Shown here: positions 43,507 to 50,000 of the stretch, piece after piece
Position numbering within the stretch: position 1 is the stretch's first letter
Layout of the letters: every line of letters begins with the position of its first letter
DNA from: Glandiceps talaboti
Taxonomy: Eukaryota; Hemichordata; Enteropneusta; Spengelidae
Assembly (NCBI RefSeq): GCF_964340395.1
Contig: NC_135560.1
Location: forward strand, 4,612,998 to 4,662,997
Length of the DNA stretch: 50,000 bases
Direction: 5' to 3'
Translations under genes and position numbers: made by a program
Notes under the pieces: generated by a model
Seen by the model: the letters and a program-made list of their open reading frames with translations, nothing else
Databases searched by the model: none
Told to the model about the DNA's origin: nothing

Positions 43507-43668
43507 ATGACAACGAAAATTGCAACATTAGTGTTGCCTCTTTTTACGTTCATTGTGACAGGGTCATTATGTGTCAAAACAAAAACAATCGACTCACAGT
43601 ACTATGGCGGAAAGCAAAACAATCGGACTATGCACGGTTTTTCCAAAAAAATTATCATCATGCTGAAG
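43507..43668 (+). CDS. Possible first exon of a secreted protein
   Basis: From ATG 43507 (A at -3) the frame gives MTTKIATLVLPLFTFIVTGS and LC, a good signal-peptide-like start, then 32 polar residues with one NRT sequon, up to CTGAAG followed by GTATTT, a possible donor leaving in phase 0 after 54 codons. No second exon was found on this strand, and the gene would lie inside the lectin intron, antisense. It could be chance. Confidence 0.25.
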
Positions 43669-44021
43669 GTATTTTATGAAGTTAACTTGCTTTTTATTTG
43701 TTAAAACACCATTTTCAAAGCATTTTATAAGTTTTCCAATGTTTCGAGGCCACACCCGTGGGAAACCCAGGTAACATTTACCGGCCTACCGGCCTTTAAA
43801 AAAACACTGATTTATTGTACATCACTCCCTGGCCATGTTGGTTACTTGGTCATATGGTTATTTTAGAACAACATGCATCTCTCTCCCTGTATGTCAGCAA
43901 AGTTTCTGACTGTCATTTTTCTAGGCCAGAAAAATAGCGTTGCCTCTTTTGATTCCATTTTAGTAAGAATTAAAAATCCTTATAGCGATTTTGACGCACG
44001 CAAAACGAAATGAATTCTTAC

Positions 44022-44231
44022 CCCTCCTCCCAAAATGAAGGAATTACGTTTGGTACAGCCCCTTATGCCGTCATGCAGGCAAATTCGCTCAATCAAATCA
44101 TCTTTTCTTCCAGATGTTGGCAGGCCATGGTCTTTTAAATAGCTTTTGAGTTCTGATGCCTTCCATCTTTTGAGAGTTTTAAATGTTACGCTGGGTTTTG
44201 ATCGTTCATCAGACACTATACTATCGCCCAT
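44022..44231 (-). CDS. SAP-domain N-terminal exon (candidate)
   Basis: The frame from ATG 44231 (ACAATGG context) to a GTAAGA donor after 44022 has 70 codons. Residues around 20-51 read LKRWKASELKSYLKDHGLPT followed by SGRKDDLIERI, a clear SAP motif, the two-helix DNA-binding module of scaffold-attachment and chromatin proteins. An in-frame ATG farther upstream (44282) has a weaker context. In many invertebrates such N-terminal SAP segments belong to multi-copy, transposon-borne proteins (often with a YqaJ-type nuclease), and the repeat-rich setting fits this. No later exons were found on the minus strand between 42.8 and 44.0 kb. Confidence 0.5.
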
Positions 44232-44329
44232 TGTTGATAAACTAATGCACAGTGTATGCCCCAAGCAGTAGATCACGCGCAACTCTCGCCTTGTGCGAGA
44301 TCTCGGTCGCCATTTAAGAATATGGTTTA

Positions 44330-44697
44330 TTAATCACTTGGAAACAGGAAAAAATATAAGTATTCAAACTCATCAATATAAGGAGAAGATAATTTGTAGG
44401 TCAATCAATTCTGAATCTGACTGCACACTTCTCCAGTCTGATGTCAGTTCTGTCGGTAAATGGTGTGGATGCTGGAATCTTAATATGAATAAATGTAAGG
44501 TGATCTCATTCTCAAAGACAACTAGGGTTATAGATTATAATTACAAAACTTGATACACAGCCAATTTCTAGAGTAGACGCCATCAAAGATCTGGGCGTAT
44601 ACCGCAAGAACAATTTCAGTTTTTCCCACCATATTAATTACATTGTCAGAGAATCATTTCAATTGCTCTCTTGCTCCAATTTCGATGACTTGGAAGC
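44330..44697 (+). mobile_element. Jockey-like LINE RT fragment, left part of an interrupted copy
   Basis: Translation gives LLQSDVSSVGKWCGCWNLNM, NKCKVISFSKTTRVIDYNYK and, after a stop, DTQPISRVDAIKDLGVYRKN, FSFSHHINYIVRES. This is the segment following the catalytic domain of a LINE reverse transcriptase. It breaks off at about 44697 with SNFDDLEAL and appears to resume at about 46302. Confidence 0.6.
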
Positions 44698-46300
44698 CTT
44701 GATTCCCATTTTAAAAAAAGGTTCTCCTTATGATACAGATAAATATCAGCCTATTTCCATACTGCCTCAGCTAGTAAGATTTTCGAGAAAGTGGTTTATA
44801 GACAGCTTTCCTTTTTAGAAAAATACTGATTTATTCACATCAATATGGTTTCAGGAAAAATTATAGCACAAAACCAGCCTTAATTAACTTGCTTGAAGAA
44901 GTTCTACAAAGAGTTGATGAAGGTGATGTGGTGCTAGGCATTTATCTTGACTTATCAAAGGCTTTTGATACCATCGATCACACCGTCCTTTTAGAAAAGC
45001 TAAGTCACTATGGAATTAGGGGTGTCCCTCTCAATTGGTTTTAAAAGTTATTTAATAAATAGGAAACAGTATGTAAATATAGGTATTCACACTGCTACTC
45101 GTAATGTTATTAGCCAAGGAGTCCCACAGGGTTCCATCCTTGGACCTATTTTATTTTTACTTTATATAAATGACCTGATTGTTCTTTATATTTTAAATCG
45201 AAGCTTTTTGCTGATGATTCTAACTTTTTCCACGCTTTACGGACAATGTGAACATCAAAGAAGCAAATACTAAATTTAATGATATAGTGAATAGGTGTTC
45301 TGCTAATGGCTTACCATTAGTCAAGAAAAAACAAATTATCTTTTTTATTTCTTCTCATCAAAAGTCTTTTCAAAGGTTGGGGAAAATTCAAATCAACACT
45401 AAAAATCTAAATGTGGTAGATCATGTTCCACATTTAGGAATTGAGATTGACAGTCATCTATCTTGGAAGTACCATATTAGAAACGTCTGTGCTAAGATCA
45501 GTCCAAAAAATTGGTCTCATCGCCAAACTTCGCCACTTAGTTCCAAAATATATCTTGGTTTTACTGTACAACTCACTTATTCTTCCCCAAATCTCATACT
45601 GTCTAGATGTATTGGGCAGCACCTACCCCACAGCTTTACTGCCTGTTCACAAACTTTAGAAGAAAATAGTTAGACTTATAACTTTTAGTCCGTTTCAGAC
45701 ACCAAGTGAACCTCTGTTTAGGCTCCTAAATATTTTGAACATATATGAACAATTTCAATACCAAATTGAGTTATTCATACATGATTTATTTCTAGGAAAT
45801 TTACCTCATAGTTTCACAGACTATTTTTCCTTTCCAAATCATTCTTATAACACTAGGTATGTGACAAATTCACATGTCCTTGTATAGGCAACGAAACTTA
45901 GACTTGGCCAGTTCTCTTTTAGCTATCATGGAGCTAAGATTTGGAATAAGTTACCATATCCATTAAGATCTATATGAATAGGAAAAACAAATTTAAGAAT
46001 GCTCTCAGAAGGTATGTTACTAACTCAGCATAGAGAGTCGGTGATTTATCTCATTTGAGATTATCACTACAAGTATATTATGATTTCTATTTGTTTATTT
46101 AACATGTTACCCATTTAAATGGGGAATGGCCAATGATTAGCATTGTTTTTGCTATTTTGCCAGCCCCAGTCACACAGTTTTCAAACCTACCAAGGTCTTT
46201 TCTCTCATTTTCCTTTCTCTTTTTTTTAAAGTATCTGTATGAATTTCTTTCATTCTTGTGATGTAAGCGTATCCTTTATGTGTGGCGAATAAATAAAAAA
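44698..46300 (+). mobile_element. 5'-truncated LINE (RT domain) inserted into another LINE
   Basis: It opens within the RT at LIPILKKGSPYDTDKYQPIS, then GIYLDLSKAFDTIDHTVLLE, GVPQGSILGPILFLLYINDL, VDHVPHLGIEIDSHLSWKYH, LRLGQFSFSYHGAKIWNKLP and a 3' UTR with GCGAATAAATAAAAAA at about 46284-46299. The catalytic YxDD region is damaged by frame changes near 45190-45240. Several stops make it dead. Sharp 5' truncation and an A-rich 3' end are normal for LINE insertions. Confidence 0.65.
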
Positions 46301-46301
46301 C

Positions 46302-46940
46302 CTCTGTATGAATCATATTGTAGAAGTACTCTTCAGTACTGTGCAATAACCTGGACCCTACACCACCTCTCGCTGTTAATAAACTGCAACGAGTTCATAA
46401 AAAGTTTGTCAAGGGCCATCTCTATGTATCTAACCAGTATTATAATCTATGTATTTTAATCTCCCCCATCCCTCTCTCTCTTTTTGTAAGACGCCAATTT
46501 TTAGATCTGTGTTTTGCCCATAAGTGTTGTATAGGTATTTGTCCATATATTCTTGCGAAGTTTAATTTTTATGTCCCACCCTATAAATGCTTAAGATGAA
46601 ACGACATTTTCAGACTACCCTGCCACTCTAAGCATGTATTTTAACTCACTCTATAAGGTTTCTAAACAACATTTACCCATATATGGCATCGTCATTTCCC
46701 AATTTTAAAAATCTATTGTCAGAAATACTAACACATTGTCAAGGTCTGTAGGTAGTCTTCATTTTTTTGTACAGTTTAATGTTACATTTAGTCATTGGTG
46801 TATGTACATTGTGTTAATCGTGTATTGTATTTCATATTTTCTGTGTATAGTATTTTTTCTATTGTGCATGATTTTGCTCATCCTATTATTGGGCTTTGTC
46901 TGTTGGATGGTTTGTGAGTACATAGAAAAGAAAAAAAATT
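46302..46940 (+). mobile_element. Jockey-like LINE RT fragment, right part of an interrupted copy
   Basis: It resumes with LYESYCRSTLQYCAIT-type text and then LQRVHKKFVKG, RRQFLDLCFAHKCCIG and AKFNFYVPPYKCLR across several frames, the C-terminal end of the same element type as 44330-44697. The A-rich GAAAAGAAAAAAAATTAAGA at about 46923-46942 may be its 3' end. Confidence 0.5.
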
Positions 46941-47035
46941 AAGAAAAGAAGAGAACTAGAGAGACAAACACATGCGCAGACTGGACGTGACGTAAGTATT
47001 ACTTGCGTTTACTTAGTTTATTTATAAATTACTTC

Positions 47036-47074
47036 ATGTATGTATGTATGTATGTATGTATGTATGTATGTATG

Positions 47075-47139
<65 letters not shown>
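47036..47139. repeat. (TATG)n then (AAT)n microsatellite
   Basis: The AAT part (about 47078-47139) is the 3' tail of the minus-strand LINE at 47140-48081. Confidence 0.93.
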
Positions 47140-48081
47140 GTTTATTTCCATGTACAAGCTAGGCCACCGGCCTTTCGGTACATAACTTATAAAACATTTA
47201 CATATCTCAAAATCAAAGGTGTCTAAGGCGATAAAAAGCAACAAAATACGAAAATTATCCCGTCGTGGGTCCTCTTTTTTTTAAACTATTAAGAATATAT
47301 TTTACAAGCCCCAAGATTACTTTTTTGTTTTGTGTTTGCATTAACAGTACAAAGTTATGATATGTAGAGTTTGAAATATAATGTTGAGGAATATAGCATG
47401 TTCTTATGTCAGAAGTAAAAGTACAAATCAGTACAAAGTGATATTCATCATCTACTAAGTTTTGTGAACAAAATTTACAGATTCTGTGATTTCTCTCAAT
47501 ATCGATTTGTCTACCTTTAACGAAAGCAAGCTTATTTTCTGACGAGCATCTAATGCGTGCAAGTGCAGAGATGAGTTTTCTGTTTGGCAATACATTTATA
47601 TACATCTCTGGTTGTAATGATGATTTAAAGTTTGCATAATGATACAGAGTTTTGTCTTTCCGGACATTATTATTCCATTCCTGGCATGACACTTCAACTA
47701 CTCTAGAAATAAACAATGCCAAGAAAAATTCAGGATTACCAACCTCTTGTGCCATCCAAACATCATTAAAACCATAAGATTGTAACAAAAAACGGACTTG
47801 TGATGCCCAGGTATCTTTTCCATCTCTATCTATATTATATAACAGTTTATACGTTCTGAAAGAAAGTCTGGAACGGTCCATGTGTATAAGCTTTAACCAA
47901 TATTTCACACAACGTTTGACACACTGGACATGGAGCGGGAGTCTTCCACACTCTCCAAGCACTGCGCAATATGAAGTAGTTGTCCTAACTCCTAATTTTT
48001 TTCTGCAGAACTTCAGCTGTACCCGTTCTAAAACTATGTAGTATTTGTATCCCCATACTTCAGCTCCATATATTAAGATTG
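47140..48081 (-). mobile_element. LINE ORF2 C-terminal fragment, minus strand
   Basis: The minus-strand frame ending at 47255 has over 260 LINE-derived codons: PILIYGAEVWGYKYYIVLER, LGVRTTTSYCAVLGECGRLP, SALARIRCSSENKLAFVKGR, HRICKFCSQNLVDDEYHFVL and LC-type residues, ending in a CxxC...HxxxxC zinc-binding segment. The first 50 codons of the open frame are (CATA)n microsatellite, not protein. The 3' UTR has GGCCGGTGGCCTAGCTTGTA then AATAAA and a (TTA)n tail. It is the least damaged LINE segment here, with no internal stop, yet it is 5'-truncated. It lies in the second intron of the lectin gene, same strand. Confidence 0.7.
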
Positions 48082-48186
48082 GTATGTATGTATGTATGTA
48101 TGTATGTATGTATGTATGTATGTATGTATGTATGTATGTATGTATGCATGTATGTATGTATGTATGTATGTATGTATGTATGTATG
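48082..48186. repeat. (TATG)n microsatellite
   Basis: Near-pure array with one TGCA change, at the truncated 5' end of the minus-strand LINE. Confidence 0.95.
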
Positions 48187-48504
48187 TACAATAATTAATT
48201 TGCACAAGCTTTAGAATTTACGATTTATCGATTTGCAAACACAGGCCTAGTATAGTATACGATGGTTCTCGTTGTTTTTTCAGTACAAAAACATATTGAT
48301 GTGTGTTAGACGAGGTATATCCACTTTTCATCCGCATTGAATCTGACGTGTGAATTCTTTCTATAGTTTATAGGTTTTGGGGGTAACATTGTAATCTGAT
48401 AATTAACCTATGGTGAATGTTTCTAACAGATTGGTGTTTCCACTTTCATTTCTTGAAATTAAATCAGATAAGTCTCACAAATGAATATAAATATGTCGAT
48501 TTAC
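48187..48504. other. Intron of the lectin gene, nothing recognised
   Basis: No motif or repeat seen. Confidence 0.4.
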
Positions 48505-48627
48505 CGTCGAGAATTTCCAATTCGGCAAGCCTAGATGATATGTATGACTGAATTGCCTGACTTCGTATTCTTGCAAGTTGACCTCCTCTGGAACAACAGT
48601 AATCAGTTGCTTGATTTTTGTTCATGC
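48505..48627 (-). CDS. C-type lectin domain, exon 1 of 3
   Basis: 123 bp between acceptor ACTATATCAG and donor GTAAAT, phase 1 on both sides. It encodes GMNKNQATDYCCSRGGQLAR, IRSQAIQSYISSRLAELEIL, DG: the first two helices of a C-type lectin domain (pattern xxAxxxC...GGxLAxIxSxxxxxxI). The DYC cysteine should pair with LCE of the third exon; a second adjacent cysteine is unusual. It joins the EGF exon upstream as GCYG-MNKN in frame and exon 42645-42774 downstream as LDG-AIRI in frame. The intron to the next exon is about 5.7 kb and full of mobile elements. Confidence 0.85.
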
Positions 48628-48839
48628 CTGATATAGTTACTATAAGGTACAGCTTCGTTTCTATATATGTGAGAGACAGACAGACGAGCAAAACGACATA
48701 CGGTCAGTTACGAGTAGATACATGGTGGTATTCACTGTCAATTTTAAGTGTGAATAATATATGACAATTAATTTCACACTGAGAGTTTTCATACAAAACA
48801 GACATTCTCTACTATTTTATCATGATCAAGATTCAATGT

Positions 48840-49405
48840 TAAAAACAAAACAAAATAAAACAAAACAAAGCTACACTAAGCTAAGGTTAATTGAACCAAA
48901 GTAATCTTGGTTCAGATAAACTATCTAGCTAAGCTCAGCAAAGCTATGCCACACAAAGCTACAGTATGCTACACCAAGCAAAGCTGTGCCACACAAAGCA
49001 ATTTTACGATACGCAAAGATATACAAAGCAAAGCTACTGTAACACAAAGCGACTAAAGCAACGCAAAAACGAAAAGCTACTCAAAATAAAGCAAAGCAAA
49101 GCTTTGGTATTGCTATATTACGCAAATTAAAGCAAAGCTAAGCAATTTGAAAGTAAAGGTACACAAAGCTAAGCTAAGCTATGCTACGCTATACAAAGCT
49201 ATGCAAAGCAATGCAAAGCAAAGCTACACTACACAAAGCTATGCTACCCCAAGCAAGCTAGCTGCACAAAGCAAAGCTACGATACGCAAAGCTACGCAAA
49301 ACAAAGATGTGCAAAGCAAAATGCACTACACAAAGCTACACAAATCTAGTCAAAGCTAGGATAGGCTATGCTAGGCTAAGTAAGCTAAACTAAGCTAAAT
49401 TAAAC
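48840..49405. repeat. Degenerate pentamer satellite (AAGCT/AAGCA-type)
   Basis: Roughly 560 bp of plus-strand text is built from five-base words such as CAAAG, CTACA, AAGCT, ATGCT and AAGCA, with GC recurring every five bases for long stretches. It lies in the intron between the EGF exon and the first lectin exon. The open frame at 49147-49359 is an artefact of the repeat. Confidence 0.8.
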
Positions 49406-49455
49406 AGCGCCGCTCCCAGATGTAAAAGAGCAACTAGCTTATATTAACAACTCAC

Positions 49456-49596
49456 CATAGCAGCCATACAGGTGACAGGTTGTTCCATCAGATGGGTCAA
49501 TCGTGTAGTCTTCATTGCAAGAACATTCCACTGCCGTGCCTGATTCGTCAGTAGAACACACTTGATCACATCCGCCATTGTTTGCGCCACAGAAGT
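49456..49596 (-). CDS. EGF-like domain exon of the lectin gene
   Basis: 141 bp between acceptor GTTTTTAG and donor GTGAGT, phase 1 at both ends, the classical symmetric arrangement of shuffled EGF exons. Translation starts DFCGANNGGCDQVCSTDESG and continues TAVECSCNEDYTIDPSDGTT, CHLYGCYG, with six cysteines spaced C-x6-C-x3-C-x10-C-x-C-x13-C. The NNGGC start is common in EGF modules of extracellular proteins. It feeds in frame into the lectin domain exons at lower coordinates. A signal peptide and any earlier domains must lie beyond 50000, so the gene is partial in this window. Likely a secreted or surface recognition protein. Confidence 0.87.
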
Positions 49597-49599
49597 CTA

Positions 49600-49860
49600 A
49601 AAACGAAAAGTTCAAACTTCAGAAGTATGTCATAATTTATTGAAAGTGTTCACCGGCTTGGTAAGATAGGACTAAATAGTCCATATCAGAACCTCTACCC
49701 AACAAAACTGAGTTGAGAGCAGCACAATCATGTTCAAGGACAAACGATTTTAGCTATTCGGAAGCAAACGGCAGTGGTGGGGCTTGAACCTGCAACTTAC
49801 AGAATCCATGCCACTCATTGTAGCCATTATGAATCCAAGTGATCATTTAACAAATGCCAA
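49600..49860 (-). mobile_element. tRNA-derived SINE, minus strand
   Basis: On the minus strand, TGGCTACAATGAGTGG (box A-like) precedes GGTTCAAGCCC (box B, 49780-49790) and CACCACTGCCG, a tRNA-like head. A body with TGTCCTTGAACATGATTGTG, then CTCTCAACTCAG, runs toward about 49670. The head-plus-body layout fits a tRNA-derived SINE. The exact 3' end is uncertain. Confidence 0.5.
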
Positions 49861-50000
49861 GTGCTTTCTGAAAATGTTTACTAAATGACGACTGATATTA
49901 ATGTAATCAAGCTATGTTTTGCTATAATTGTAAACCATCAAGCAATCCAAAGTATATGGCATGAAAATAAGTAATTGTTCATTTATTTGTTTGTATTTTG

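Noticed and set aside
49147-49359. Open frame of 70 codons in the pentamer satellite
   Set aside because: Composition follows the repeat words; no motif, and it lies in an intron of the lectin gene.

Overview
The window looks like AT-rich, repeat-dense nuclear DNA of a metazoan, most likely a marine invertebrate. The reasons are split exons with GT/AG borders and matching phases, many dinucleotide to tetranucleotide microsatellites, decayed LINE retrotransposons, relics of cut-and-paste transposases, and EGF/C-type-lectin and membrane progestin receptor (PAQR) genes. Relics of this kind are familiar from hemichordates, cephalochordates and other invertebrates. I favour a hemichordate or similar deuterostome, but the sequence alone does not settle it. 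Nothing points to a prokaryote, organelle or virus.

Layout. 1-960: tail of a LINE. 2607-3210: a foldback MITE with TTA target duplications. 3827-4275: a three-unit tandem repeat. 5667-6608: an intact single-exon class A GPCR. 11.5-11.9 kb: a transposase-like relic. 13.0-16.6 kb: a nearly full-length but broken CR1/L2-like LINE (ORF1, endonuclease, reverse transcriptase). 16.7-21.6 and 21.9-27.0 kb: two direct copies of a segment of about 5 kb, each carrying a transposase-like relic and an intact PAQR gene. 27.4-28.6 kb: a FLYWCH/MULE transposase pseudogene. 28.9-29.7 kb: an orphan copy of the PAQR upstream flank. 30.0-32.9 kb: three LINE fragments in opposed orientations. 32970-34064: a third PAQR gene on the minus strand. 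35-41 kb: mostly non-coding, with a tRNA-Pro fragment and two retroelement relics. 41.9-49.6 kb: a minus-strand gene with one EGF exon and a C-type lectin domain split over three exons in matching phase. Its introns hold nested LINEs, a SAP-domain exon candidate and a pentamer satellite.

Functionally, the window has one orphan peptide-receptor-like GPCR, a cluster of three single-exon membrane progestin/adipoQ-type receptors that arose by local duplication and share a conserved upstream block, and one EGF-lectin gene that runs past the window on its 5' side. No operon-like or multi-gene system is visible. The most informative features are the PAQR cluster (tandem plus inverted copies, and one stop-codon difference) and the reconstructed lectin gene. 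All positions come from reading by eye; repeat boundaries are good to roughly 10 bases unless a junction is described.
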